From Myxococcales bacterium (GTDB lineage Bacteria; Myxococcota_C; UBA6777): DNA of 64,000 bases. Numbering within the stretch: position 1 is the first letter of the stretch; each line of letters starts with the position of its first letter. The translations under genes were made by a program, and so were the position numbers. The stretch is from positions 1 through 64,000 of the forward strand of contig JACKEL010000008.1 of the NCBI GenBank assembly GCA_020632975.1, written 5' to 3'. Shown here piece after piece: positions 36,361 to 46,306 of the stretch. The notes beneath the pieces are model-generated. The model saw nothing but the letters and a program-made list of their open reading frames with translations, was not told the origin of the DNA and did not search any database.

Positions 36361-37686
36361 TTAACCGCCACAAGCCACTTCGACCTGTTCGATCGTACGA
36401 GGCGTTTGCAGGGTTAGGTTTTCGTGTCCTTCGGGGGTGATCAAGATATTGTCCTCAATGCGGATACCAATTCCTCTGAAAGGTTCGGCACTTTGGACAT
36501 CGTGGTAACTGTGGAAGTACAGGCCAGGTTCGACTGTCAACACCATGCCGGGCTGCAAGACACGGTGGTTGCCTTGGGCATCGTAGTACCCACCAGCATC
36601 GTGGACATCGAGACCCAACCAATGGGATGTGCGGTGCATATAGAAAGTCTCATAAGCTCTTGAAGAAAGAAGTTTTTCGAGATCCCCTTCAAGTACCTTC
36701 AAAGAGATCAGTCCTTGGGTGAGACAACGCAATGCAGCTTGGTGGACATCCTGCATCAGTGCGCCAGGTTTGCAAACAGCGATGGCTGCGTCGAGTGCTT
36801 CGAGGACGATCTGATAAACATCTCGCTGCATCGAAGTAAATCGCCCATTCACGGGAAAAGTACGTGTGATATCTGAGGCATAATAGTTCCATTCGCACCC
36901 AGCATCGATCAAGACCAGCTCACCATCGCGGAGCGGATCTTGGTTTTCTGTATAGTGCAGGATCGTCGCATTTTCACCGCCCCCAACGATGCTTTGGTAG
37001 GCCGTGCCTGTGCATCCTTGTCGCTCAAACGAATAATGCAACAGCGCCGCAAGTTCATATTCGTGCATGCCTGGTTTTGCCGCAGCCATGGCCGCTTTGT
37101 GCGCCGCCATGTTGATCGAAGCGGCTTTTCGCATCCAAGCGAGTTCCACATCATCTTTGTAAAGTCGCATCTCATCGGTAATGCGGGAAGGATCGACGAT
37201 CTGAGAAGGCGTCACCACCCCCAAACGACGCTTGCGTTTGACTTGCTCAAGCCACTCCAACGCACGGCGATCTTGCTCAGGTTCCAACCCTGTACGAAGA
37301 AACAAACGCTCTGCTTCTCCCAACAGATCGGGGAGCTTTTTGTCCAACTCTTCAACAGAGTAAGCCACGTCCACACCATAGTGTTCGCGTGCTCGTTCAG
37401 GACCAAGGCGGCGACCAAACCAGATCTCTCGATCCACATCGCGGGGCCGCACAAAAAGCACGCTGCGCTCGCCTTCAGGTCGTTCTGGACACAGCACCAA
37501 CACCGCTTCAGGCTCTGCACAACCGCTGAGGTACAAGATATCAGAGGTTTGTCGGTAGAGGTAATCCACATCATGATTGCGCACACGCACGGGAGGCGAC
37601 ATCCACACCCCAACGCTGCCTTGTCCCATGGACTCCATCATGCGCTCTCTTCGACGCACATACAACGCTGCTTGCTCGATCGTCAT
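36361..37686 (-). CDS. pepP: Xaa-Pro aminopeptidase (M24B)
   Basis: 441-residue metallo-aminopeptidase that removes N-terminal residues before proline. The N-terminal creatinase-like domain has YRQTSDILYLSG. The pita-bread catalytic domain has the metal ligands in LVLIDAGCEWNYYASDITRTFP (two Asp), HRTSHWLGLDVHD (His), LTVEPGLYF (Glu) and IGIRIEDNILIT (Glu). Length matches PepP. AGGAGG precedes ATG by about nine bases. Stands alone. Confidence 0.94.
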   Translation of the reverse strand: MTIEQAALYVRRRERMMESMGQGSVGVWMSPPVRVRNHDVDYLYRQTSDILYLSGCAEPEAVLVLCPERPEGERSVLFVRPRDVDREIWFGRRLGPERAREHYGVDVAYSVEELDKKLPDLLGEAERLFLRTGLEPEQDRRALEWLEQVKRKRRLGVVTPSQIVDPSRITDEMRLYKDDVELAWMRKAASINMAAHKAAMAAAKPGMHEYELAALLHYSFERQGCTGTAYQSIVGGGENATILHYTENQDPLRDGELVLIDAGCEWNYYASDITRTFPVNGRFTSMQRDVYQIVLEALDAAIAVCKPGALMQDVHQAALRCLTQGLISLKVLEGDLEKLLSSRAYETFYMHRTSHWLGLDVHDAGGYYDAQGNHRVLQPGMVLTVEPGLYFHSYHDVQSAEPFRGIGIRIEDNILITPEGHENLTLQTPRTIEQVEVACGG

Positions 37687-37970
37687 GGGATGTTCCTCCT
37701 ACACTCTTTACTCTGAAGACATGGATGCAACAAGCCCATAAGATTACACAAAGACACCGTAGTGCTCGATATTTTGGGGTACTTGTCGCCACGAAAGAAA
37801 ACAAGATAGCCGCAGCCATCTTTTACGTAAAGGGACGCCGTCAAGCTCCCTCGTCAACTTCCTGTACAAAAGGGAAGATCGACGCGATAACTTGATGAGG
37901 ATCAAGGCAAAAACAGTTCAGAGATCGTATGACAGAAAGGTCGCCCACCTCAACCAAAGGAACACAAGAG

Positions 37971-39668
37971 ATGCCTCGCTCCTCCATCATCCCTCAACAA
38001 AGATTGCCGATTATCTCGGTATTTGCGCTACTTTCCTTGTGTTTGGGAAGCAGTTGCGAGATGCGAACAGGAAGCTGTGTGGGTGTCCAATGCCCCGCCA
38101 AGCAATACTGTGTAGAGGGATTATGTGTCCCCGAATGTACGGAAGGAACGAGCTTATGCGAAGGGAGCTGCGTCAATACACTTCAGCATCCCCTTCATTG
38201 TGGTCAATGCAACAAAGCTTGCGCTCCAGGGGAAACTTGCCTTCAAGGGGTCTGTTCTGCCGTATGTAGCGGCGGAACCAGTCGCTGTGATCAAAGCTGC
38301 GTGGACCTGCAAAGTGACAGACGGCACTGCGGAGCTTGTAGGACAAGTTGCCCTGCGGGTTGGGTATGCAACCAAGGCCGCTGTGCGTTGAGTTGCCAAG
38401 AAGGTCTGAAAGACTGCCTGAGTCAGTGCGTCGATATCCAAACATCTCCCAAACACTGCGGAGGATGCGTCAACCCCTGCCGCTTTGGAGAGATCTGCGA
38501 AAAAGGTCTTTGCAAACTCTCTTGCCCCTACGACCAACAAGACTGTGGTGGTGCATGTGTGGATATCACCCTTGCAAGGGAGCACTGTGGAGCGTGCGGA
38601 AACGCTTGCCAAGACGGATACATCTGCAAAGAAAGCAAGTGCGTGCTCTCTTGCCCCCAAGGACAGGACCAATGCGGTGGACGTTGTACGGATCTTCAAA
38701 GCGACCCGCTCCACTGTGGGCGTTGCAATTATCCCTGTGGAAGCGGTCAGTCCTGTGTTTCAGGAGACTGCCGCGTGTCTTGCCAAGAAGGACTCACCAA
38801 TTGTTCTGGGGCGTGTATCAATCTAGTCACAGATCGCCGACACTGCGGGACTTGCAACAATGCTTGCCCTCAAGGTCATGTTTGTAGCTATGGAAAGTGC
38901 GAGCTTTCCTGTCCCACCCCCCTCACAAGCTGCGGAGGGAGCTGTGTCGATCTGCGTTCCAATGCCCAACACTGCGGAGAATGTGACAAACCTTGTGCTG
39001 CGCGCGAGGTTTGTTCTGAGCGAAGCTGCGCGATCTCCTGCCCAAGCGGACAACAAGACTGTGGTGGTGGATGCGTCGATCTGCAAAAAGATCGGGCCCA
39101 CTGCGGGGCCTGCCACCGTCTTTGCTCAGAAGGCTTTATCTGCGAACAGGGGCAGTGTCGCCTTTCGTGTCAAAGCGGACTCACCAACTGCCAAGAGACT
39201 TGTGTTGATCTGCTCAGAGATCGCGATCATTGCGGTGGATGCGGCACAACATGCCAAGCAGGGGAAGTCTGTGTGGACGGACACTGCACCCTCTCTTGCC
39301 AAACAGGACTCACAAACTGCGATGGTTGGTGCGTTGATCTCCAACGCGACCCACTCCACTGCGGAGCCTGTGAGCGTCTTTGCGACGTATCCACCCCCTA
39401 TTGTGCGAATGGACAATGCCAGTTCTGCCGTGCAGGTTACACATCTTGTAGCGGTCAGTGCGTGAGTACGTCCTTTGATCCCCAACACTGCGGGACTTGT
39501 GGAAATGTCTGTGCCTCGGGTGCTTACTGCTCCAACGGTGTTTGTACCTGCGGCATCGGTCAGATCTGCGATGATCGTTGTGTGGATACACAAAATGATC
39601 CCCAACACTGCGGGACCTGCGGAAATATCTGCACCTCTGGCGTCTGTACCTCTGGCGCCTGCCAGTAA
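37971..39668 (+). CDS. Cys-rich Stig1-like repeat lipoprotein or secreted protein
   Basis: 565 residues from ATG 37971 (AAGGAACACAAGAG). The signal sequence ISVFALLSLCLGSSC could be a lipoprotein signal, but the -3 to -1 residues are not ideal. Twelve repeats of ~43 residues follow, consensus CxxGLTxCxGxCVDLQxDxxHCGxCxxxCxxGxxCxxGxCxLS, i.e. the stigma-specific/STIG1-type cysteine pattern that is common in myxobacterial surface proteins. Each repeat keeps about eight Cys, so disulfides make it a rigid rod. Function unknown; surface exposure is inferred. Confidence 0.82.
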   Translation: MPRSSIIPQQRLPIISVFALLSLCLGSSCEMRTGSCVGVQCPAKQYCVEGLCVPECTEGTSLCEGSCVNTLQHPLHCGQCNKACAPGETCLQGVCSAVCSGGTSRCDQSCVDLQSDRRHCGACRTSCPAGWVCNQGRCALSCQEGLKDCLSQCVDIQTSPKHCGGCVNPCRFGEICEKGLCKLSCPYDQQDCGGACVDITLAREHCGACGNACQDGYICKESKCVLSCPQGQDQCGGRCTDLQSDPLHCGRCNYPCGSGQSCVSGDCRVSCQEGLTNCSGACINLVTDRRHCGTCNNACPQGHVCSYGKCELSCPTPLTSCGGSCVDLRSNAQHCGECDKPCAAREVCSERSCAISCPSGQQDCGGGCVDLQKDRAHCGACHRLCSEGFICEQGQCRLSCQSGLTNCQETCVDLLRDRDHCGGCGTTCQAGEVCVDGHCTLSCQTGLTNCDGWCVDLQRDPLHCGACERLCDVSTPYCANGQCQFCRAGYTSCSGQCVSTSFDPQHCGTCGNVCASGAYCSNGVCTCGIGQICDDRCVDTQNDPQHCGTCGNICTSGVCTSGACQ

Positions 39669-39839
39669 AGCAATCCCTTCGACAAGAAAAAGTCTCCTTC
39701 AGAAGAGGACGCTGTCAGTGAGTCGCATGACATGATCTGGCGCGTCACTGCGCTAGCCTCAAAACGATTATGTTTATGGATCGAGGGTCGCAGTGAAAGA
39801 TCACAACGACCTGCGGCACAGCGAAGGAGGCGCGTAGCG

Positions 39840-41699
39840 ATGTTGGTGGAACTCAAGATTCGTGATCTAGCGATCATCGAAGCCATGGATATCCGTTTCC
39901 ACAACGGTCTCAATGTCTTAACAGGCGAAACAGGCGCAGGAAAGTCGATGATACTTGCTGCCTTGGGATTGGTTCTGGGGGGACGCAGCGATCGTGATCT
40001 CATCCGCACAGGCAGCAAAGAAGCTTGGGTAGAAGCTATCTTTGAAGTCGATCCTTCCCTCCATCCCCTACTCAAAGAAGCGGGCATCGAGCTTGATCCC
40101 GAAGATCCTTTGATCTTGCGCCGTGTCGTCTATCAAAGCGGTCGTTCGAGGGCTTACGTCAACTGCATCAGCGCTTCCGTCAATCTCTTGCGGCAACTTG
40201 CCCCCCGCCTTCTTGATTATGGCCGTCAGCACGACCAAACCGCACTCATGAGCAGCGAACAACAGCTTCTTTTGTTGGATCGTTATGCCCAGTCCACAGA
40301 GCTGCGCGAAGCCGTCGAAGCTGCCCATGCACAACTTTCAACGTGGCAACGAGAACATCGCGGACTACTCGCCCAACGCGCCACACGTGCTGAGCGCATG
40401 GACTTTTTGAACTTTCAACGCGATGCGATCCGCGATGTCGATCCACAACCAGGCGAAGAAGACGCATTGCATCAAGAACTCAAGCACCTCCAAAATGCCG
40501 AGAAACGCAAGTCTCTCGCACAAAAAGCAGCCTCGATGTTGTATGGCGGTGAGACCTCCTTGTGCGCGCAACTCTCTATCGCCCAACGCGCCGTCGAAAG
40601 TCTCGCGATGTTGGACAACGAAGAAGTCGAAGATCTCGCAGAAGAACTTGAAAAAGCCCACGTGATCCTCGAAGAAGTGGGACGAAGTCTGCAACATTAT
40701 GGGAGACATCAAGACGATGACCCCGAACGCACCGAAGAGATCCAAGAACGCCTCGACGAGCTGATCCGCCTTCAGGAGCGCTACGGCGGCGCTTGGGACG
40801 CGGTGATGCAACGACTTCAAGATATCGAAGATGAGTTGAAGTCCCTACGCAGCGAAGAAGAACGAATCAAAGAGCTAGAACGCCAGATCCAACAAGGCAA
40901 ACAAACCTTGCTCCAAGCAGCCATCCCCTTGAGCTTGCGGCGTCGTGAAGCTGCCCGCTCGCTGATGTCCCAAGTCGCGGAAGAACTCAAAGGCTTGGCG
41001 ATGCCAAACGCCCGTCTCGAAGTGCGTTTTTTCTCGATTGGTTCAGAAGGTGTCGCATGTCCTTGGCCCGAACAAGTCCCACAAGAACAGCGTTCTTTGC
41101 TCACGCGTTACAATGAACTCGATGCATCCGAAACATCGACCTCGACAACTTCCTCCAATGAAGAAATCGAGCTTATAGAGTCCCAAGAAAGCCGACTCTG
41201 GTGGATCAGCAGTACAGGCGCAGAACGCGCAAGCTTTTACCTGTCCGCCAACACAGGAGAAGAACTGCGTCCCTTGGGTCGCGTCGCTTCAGGCGGAGAG
41301 TTGAGTCGTATCCTCTTGGCCCTCAAACGCGTACTAGCCGATGCTTCGGAGATTTCAACGTTCGTCTTTGATGAGATCGATGCAGGGATGTCGGGTTCTG
41401 CGGCTTCTTTGGTGGCGCAAAAGCTCCGTGCGATCGTGGAAGATCCCAAACAAAGCGCTCAAATCCTCTGTATCTCGCACACCGCTCAAATCGCGGCCGC
41501 AGCAGACGCGCACTTTGTCGTCCGCAAACAAGTACACGAAGGACGCACACGCTCTTCGATGATCCAGCTCGATCACAGCGGACGAATGAAAGAGATCGCA
41601 CGTATGCTGACAGGCGATAATGCGATGGATGGGGCTCTGGAGTTGGCACGCGAACTCTTGGGGATGGACAAGACGCCCATCTTGTTGCGCGCCTCTTGA
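39840..41699 (+). CDS. recN: DNA repair protein RecN
   Basis: SMC-like ATPase acting in double-strand break repair. 619 residues. ATG 39840 follows AAGGAGG by nine bases and removes a spurious 36-residue upstream extension. Walker A GETGAGKSMI (about residues 30-39), GRSDRDLIRTGS, the typical GRSRAYVNC, central coiled coils, the ABC signature VASGGELSRILLALK, Walker B FVFDEIDAGMSG and LCISHTAQIAAAADAHF are all seen. A Ser/Thr/Glu-rich insertion (TSTSTTSSNEE) makes it a little longer than usual. Confidence 0.95.
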   Translation: MLVELKIRDLAIIEAMDIRFHNGLNVLTGETGAGKSMILAALGLVLGGRSDRDLIRTGSKEAWVEAIFEVDPSLHPLLKEAGIELDPEDPLILRRVVYQSGRSRAYVNCISASVNLLRQLAPRLLDYGRQHDQTALMSSEQQLLLLDRYAQSTELREAVEAAHAQLSTWQREHRGLLAQRATRAERMDFLNFQRDAIRDVDPQPGEEDALHQELKHLQNAEKRKSLAQKAASMLYGGETSLCAQLSIAQRAVESLAMLDNEEVEDLAEELEKAHVILEEVGRSLQHYGRHQDDDPERTEEIQERLDELIRLQERYGGAWDAVMQRLQDIEDELKSLRSEEERIKELERQIQQGKQTLLQAAIPLSLRRREAARSLMSQVAEELKGLAMPNARLEVRFFSIGSEGVACPWPEQVPQEQRSLLTRYNELDASETSTSTTSSNEEIELIESQESRLWWISSTGAERASFYLSANTGEELRPLGRVASGGELSRILLALKRVLADASEISTFVFDEIDAGMSGSAASLVAQKLRAIVEDPKQSAQILCISHTAQIAAAADAHFVVRKQVHEGRTRSSMIQLDHSGRMKEIARMLTGDNAMDGALELARELLGMDKTPILLRAS

Positions 41700-41719
41700 A
41701 AAGACGGAAGGACGGGGGG

Positions 41720-42922
41720 TTAAAGGCCCTGTTTGTGAAGTTTACGGGCAGCGGTAGCGACTTGGCTAGAGATCCCTTTGTTTTTCGCGATATCGCGGAC
41801 ATCATTCTTGCGAAGGGTCGGCAAAATTCGCATCGCGATCCCACGAGGGCACTTGGGATTGGAAGCAAGTGCGACTTTGACACGATAGATCCGCATCCAC
41901 TCGCGGTTGTTTGCGATCTGTCGAATGACATCACCGCTCACAGAACGGCTAGAAGCGATCTTGATCACCTCTCCATCCGTCAAACCAGGATTCTTGAGCA
42001 CCGCAGAAGCCACGAGGCGGTTTGATTCGTTGATGAGGATACTGCGGATCTGCTTGTTGCCTTTGGCAGCAGCTTTGATCTTCTGTGAAACCGTCATCTT
42101 CACAAGCATCTGGATCACGTTGGGTGGGGCCTTGTCCTCTTCTTCCTCGGGTGTTTCGACAAGAAACTCGTCAGGGATCTCCGCAGCGTCGATCTCTGAT
42201 TGAGAGGGCCCTTCTTCAAGCGGAAGTTCTTCTTCGTCGGCGTCTTCACCCATATCTTCGGCGGCTTCGGCTTCAGCGAGCCTTGCAGCCTCTTCAGCGG
42301 CTTTGGCGGCAGCTTCCTCAGCAGCCTTTGCAGCCGCTTCTTGCACCGCAGAAAGCAACTCTTGAGCAGCTTCTTTTCCAAGCAAGCTCGTGATCTGTGC
42401 TTGGCTCAAACCTGTTTCGAGCTTTGAGCGCAGTGCGAATTCGGTCACGCGTGCTCGCAACGCCTCGGACAGATGAGGGTTTTGCAAGATCGAAGTGATG
42501 ATCTCAGGATGGCGAAGCTGTCGTTGTTGGTTGAGTGCAATCAAATCCAAAGAGGGGCCTTGGATATGAGACGCCAACCACGCAACGATCGGGTCTGGCG
42601 TATTCTTGTGCAGGATGACCGTGTGAAGGACGGCTTCGCGATGGAACGCATAGCGCGCCAAAAAGTCGAGAAGTTCCAGAGGTGCTTCGTCTTGAGCAGT
42701 CAACGTCAAAAGCGTGGACTCTGGCTGCTCTTGGATCGCTTTCACCGCCGTGTGCACAACGTCAGGCTCGGGATCAAAGCTCAAAAGATAAAGCGTGGTG
42801 ATCTGCTGAATGGGCGACATCGGCATCCGACCAGAGGCCGCCATCTTCCGCATCTTTACGGGCGCTTCAGGCTCAAGCGCTTTTTTAATAGGTGGGGGAA
42901 GGGACTGAATCAAATCTTCCAT
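41720..42922 (-). CDS. Conserved unknown helical protein with acidic Ala/Glu centre
   Basis: 400 residues. Three parts: a helical N-domain (about 1-185) with HEAT-like spacing; a low-complexity AAAKAAEEAAAKAAEEAARLAEAE plus acidic linker (about 190-260); and a C-domain (about 265-400) with QMLVKMTVSQKIKAAAKGNKQIRSILI and ASNPKCPRGIAMRILPTLRKNDVRDIAKNKG. These segments recall a family of unknown function seen in myxobacteria and other delta-type bacteria. GGAG lies six bases before ATG. Cytoplasmic. Role unknown. Confidence 0.7.
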   Translation of the reverse strand: MEDLIQSLPPPIKKALEPEAPVKMRKMAASGRMPMSPIQQITTLYLLSFDPEPDVVHTAVKAIQEQPESTLLTLTAQDEAPLELLDFLARYAFHREAVLHTVILHKNTPDPIVAWLASHIQGPSLDLIALNQQRQLRHPEIITSILQNPHLSEALRARVTEFALRSKLETGLSQAQITSLLGKEAAQELLSAVQEAAAKAAEEAAAKAAEEAARLAEAEAAEDMGEDADEEELPLEEGPSQSEIDAAEIPDEFLVETPEEEEDKAPPNVIQMLVKMTVSQKIKAAAKGNKQIRSILINESNRLVASAVLKNPGLTDGEVIKIASSRSVSGDVIRQIANNREWMRIYRVKVALASNPKCPRGIAMRILPTLRKNDVRDIAKNKGISSQVATAARKLHKQGL

Positions 42923-42984
42923 ACATCACTCCATCCACGATGTTCGGGCACGTGGGCCCCCGTCCTCTCCATGAGGACCTAACC

Positions 42985-45900
42985 TCATTCTTCGTCGTCT
43001 TGTGCTGGGAATTCGAGGACAGGGGTGCGGGTTGTTTTTCCAGGTCGAATCGTGACACGGTGCTGGAGTTGCATGCCAGGTCCGGGGATCAAAGTACCGC
43101 GTTTATAAAGGAGAAGTCGGTAGGTCCCTTCATAAACTTGAATGGGCCCTCCTGAGCGGCCAAGTTTCCCAAAGCGCTTGGAATACACCATGCTCCAAGG
43201 CCGTGTATGAACATGCAAAATGCCAGGGCGCAGCGTCTTTTGAAAAGTTGCCGAACCACTGCTCGGCACCTTCACAGAAAACGAATAAAACAAGAGTTTT
43301 TTCTGATCTTTACACAGGAAATTGTAGGTACCAGGATCGCGTTTTAAGACGATCTCTTTGTCGGTCTTTCCGAGGTTTCGCCCACCTTCAAACAACGTAC
43401 AAGCGGGCTGAATCGAGATGCGAAGGCCGCTTGATGTCGCAGGGGCTGGGGTAGAAGCCACTTTGACCACTTTTCGCGGAGCGACGGGCCGCTTTTCAAC
43501 ACGGCGACGTGGCGCGACCCGCCTTCTTGTACGAACTGCTGCACGAACACTCACAGCACGACGAGCAGTGGGTGCGCGTTCTTCGGGCTGTTCTGGCCCA
43601 TCATCGGGCTCATTGGCAGGTTCACGAACAGGAGGATCTGTGGGGGGGCCATCTTCTTTTGGCTCGTCTTGGCGTAGCGGAGGAGCCTGCTCGATACGTT
43701 TCTTTGGCTCTTCTTGCGCTTTTGGCGGTTCTGTAGGGCTTCCAGCATCCATCACAGTGGTTGTCATGCCCAAGCTAGGCGCATTGGAGCGGCTTTTCGG
43801 GGGAGTATTGTTCGCCAAGCGCGTAAGACCCGGTTGTTTGGGGTCAGGCCCTCGGCTCACCACGACTTTATTGTCCCAAAAACGGAAGGCAAACAGCGCG
43901 GAAGCAATCGTCCCCAACGTCACCACGATCAAGATCAACAAGACCAACAAACCCGATCGACGTTTCTTGGTAGGCGCAGGTCCCACACGTGAAGCACCCG
44001 CTCCCACACGCGCCACCTCTTCAGCTTCGGCAAGCAACGCATCTGTATCGAGCGGATCAACAGAAGGCACAGGAGGACGAAACGGATCGATTGTAGGAAC
44101 AGCCCCCAAAGAAGCGCTGCTACGGGATGTTGCGACAGGTACGCTCCCTCTCACATGACTACCACCACGCCCTACCACAGGCACGCCCGCTGAAGGAGCC
44201 CCACCAAGGGAAGGCGCAGCACCATGACCATAAGACCCTTCGTTGTGCTGACCAGGGTAAGAGTGCGAACCGCTTCCATCTTGTCCATAGCCCACCTGGG
44301 GAGCGGGATAAGAGTGCGATCCACTGCCATCGTGGGCATACCCAAACCCACCCGCAGAAGCGATCTGTGCATGGCTGGGCGAAGAACCTGGCCCAAGTTG
44401 CGGAGGATAGGCCATATCAGAAGAAGACCCCGCTGAAGATGGCATACTCGGCGGTTCGATGGGCTCACTTTGTACAAAAGGAGGCTGTGTGTAAGAACCG
44501 CTTCGAGAATAAGGCGCAGAGGGCTGTGAGAAAGAAGGAGGCTGTGCGTAAGAACCACTCTGCCCGTAAGAAGCCCCTTGATACGGCGGGATCTGCGTTT
44601 CAGGCGCATGAGAAAAAGGTGGTGGCTGATCGTACGCACCACTGCGCAAAGCATTGCCGTGGGAAGGCCCATAAGAAACCGAAGAAGAAGACGACGGAGC
44701 GTCGTAGGGATTGTTTTGTAGCTGCGGGGGTTGTGGATACGAACCACTTCGCAACTGTGGAGGCTGCGGATACGAGCCGCTTCGCAGTTGGGGAGGTTGC
44801 GCATACGAGCCACTTTGCGAATAGGACTGCGCAAAAGAACCACTCGCTGTGGGGGGATGAGCATATCCTCCCGCATACGAAGGTCCGAGATCTTCGGGTG
44901 GAAAAGAATCTTGCAGACCTTCCCACTCATTGCCACGCGCGGGAGCTTCAGGACGTTCAGCCTTGGGAGGAGCCCCCCAAGCATTCCCGCTTTGTTCCCA
45001 CGGAGAAGGCGCACTTGGCGCATCGTCCGCATTGACGAGGTGAGGCGCAAGCATCGTGCTATCCCCATCGTCGTCTTCTTCAAGAAAGTGCGGGGCAAGC
45101 ATCGTGCTATCCCCATCGTCATCATCGTCCTCGGAGACGAGTTCAGGCGCGATCATCGTGCTGTCGCCGTCCGCTGCGTGACGATGAGAAAAAGGTGGCG
45201 GTTGTCCAAAAGCTCCACCCGACGAGCGACCAAAGTCCGTCGGTTGCAACGCATGGGGAGAAAGCATCGTGCTGTCACCGCCATCTTCCACTGCGCTGGG
45301 GCCAAAACCAGAGATCGCTGCTGGGGGTTGGGGTGGGCGCGCGCCTCCCCGCTGTCCTCGTGAAGGCATGTTCGGTACGTCGTCCACTGTAAAGACCCGA
45401 TCAATCGAAGACTTTTTCGAGCGTTCCTCTTCAACAGGAAGCCAAAGTTCATCGGGCGGGTTATGAAGGACCTCTTTGGGACCAGGGCGTTGCGCAACTT
45501 TCGCAAAGTCAGGGCGTTGGATCTCGCGTTGCGTTTCAGCGGGGTCGTCGTGGTCGTCGTCACTAAACAAGGACGGCGAGTTCATCGGACGATCAGGAGG
45601 AGACACCAATGCTTGGACCTGCATGGTATCTTTTGGGATGGGAGCGGGAGAGTTGAGCGACGCTGCGTTGGGTTTGGGCAAAAAAGACTCCCCTTCCTCA
45701 TCATTGGAAAGGGCTCCACCTGCACCAAAAGGATCCTTGTTCAGGTTGGCAAACGGATCTTTGTTTAAACCCGCGAAAGGATCGTGTTGGCTTGTCCCAA
45801 AAGGATTGGAAGGTGCTTTGGTTGGCAGAGGAGGTGCTTTTGCGGCCCCAGAAAAAAGAGGCGGCGGCTTGGGCAAAGGCGGCGTTGCGGCAAGAGACGG

Positions 45901-46158
45901 CGAGCTTTGAGAGGTCCGTGGAGTCGGTGAAAGAGCAGGTGGCGAGAGTGTCGGTTTTTTGTTGCTGATCCCCTTTTGGGAAGGCGAAGCTGGCGTCAAA
46001 GCCATCAATTCGTCTTCACTTTCAAACAAACCTTCCGAAAACTCCAAGATCTCGTCTGCGAGATTGTCGAATTCGGAGAGCCCCAAAGCATCAACAGCCG
46101 AAGCAGGCTTTGTGCTTTCAGATCTTTGGGGCATCTTGGACTTAGGGGGTGTGGGCAT
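42985..46158 (-). CDS. Large low-complexity linker protein with one membrane span and PEGA-like end
   Basis: 1,057 residues. Residues 1-735 are mostly disordered Pro/Ser/Gln/Gly/Tyr sequence with repeats of DPFAxLNK, four copies of the short motif GDSTM(L/I)xP at about residues 293-370 between acidic runs, and many SGSYxQPPQL repeats. A single helix (GLLVLLILIVVTLGTIASALFAF, about 735-757) is followed by a Pro/Glu/Lys linker, then a beta-rich C-terminal domain (PACTLFEGGRNLGKTDKEIVLKRDPGTYNF) resembling PEGA modules. The likely topology is long N-terminal tail in cytoplasm, PEGA in periplasm. The Thr in GDSTM sites is a plausible kinase or FHA target; this is a guess. Confidence 0.65.
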   Translation of the reverse strand: MPTPPKSKMPQRSESTKPASAVDALGLSEFDNLADEILEFSEGLFESEDELMALTPASPSQKGISNKKPTLSPPALSPTPRTSQSSPSLAATPPLPKPPPLFSGAAKAPPLPTKAPSNPFGTSQHDPFAGLNKDPFANLNKDPFGAGGALSNDEEGESFLPKPNAASLNSPAPIPKDTMQVQALVSPPDRPMNSPSLFSDDDHDDPAETQREIQRPDFAKVAQRPGPKEVLHNPPDELWLPVEEERSKKSSIDRVFTVDDVPNMPSRGQRGGARPPQPPAAISGFGPSAVEDGGDSTMLSPHALQPTDFGRSSGGAFGQPPPFSHRHAADGDSTMIAPELVSEDDDDDGDSTMLAPHFLEEDDDGDSTMLAPHLVNADDAPSAPSPWEQSGNAWGAPPKAERPEAPARGNEWEGLQDSFPPEDLGPSYAGGYAHPPTASGSFAQSYSQSGSYAQPPQLRSGSYPQPPQLRSGSYPQPPQLQNNPYDAPSSSSSVSYGPSHGNALRSGAYDQPPPFSHAPETQIPPYQGASYGQSGSYAQPPSFSQPSAPYSRSGSYTQPPFVQSEPIEPPSMPSSAGSSSDMAYPPQLGPGSSPSHAQIASAGGFGYAHDGSGSHSYPAPQVGYGQDGSGSHSYPGQHNEGSYGHGAAPSLGGAPSAGVPVVGRGGSHVRGSVPVATSRSSASLGAVPTIDPFRPPVPSVDPLDTDALLAEAEEVARVGAGASRVGPAPTKKRRSGLLVLLILIVVTLGTIASALFAFRFWDNKVVVSRGPDPKQPGLTRLANNTPPKSRSNAPSLGMTTTVMDAGSPTEPPKAQEEPKKRIEQAPPLRQDEPKEDGPPTDPPVREPANEPDDGPEQPEERAPTARRAVSVRAAVRTRRRVAPRRRVEKRPVAPRKVVKVASTPAPATSSGLRISIQPACTLFEGGRNLGKTDKEIVLKRDPGTYNFLCKDQKKLLFYSFSVKVPSSGSATFQKTLRPGILHVHTRPWSMVYSKRFGKLGRSGGPIQVYEGTYRLLLYKRGTLIPGPGMQLQHRVTIRPGKTTRTPVLEFPAQDDEE

Positions 46159-46306
46159 GAGCTAGCCTCTCACATCGTATAAGGCTCTAGGGCACTTAGC
46201 GTGTTGCGTATTTTGCACGTTCTTTCCGCCGAAGCAGTGTAACTGAATCTTATAACGCAAGCAAGCCGCGTTCGTATCTAAGAAAGTCAATCGCCCCTCG
46301 CAGAGC

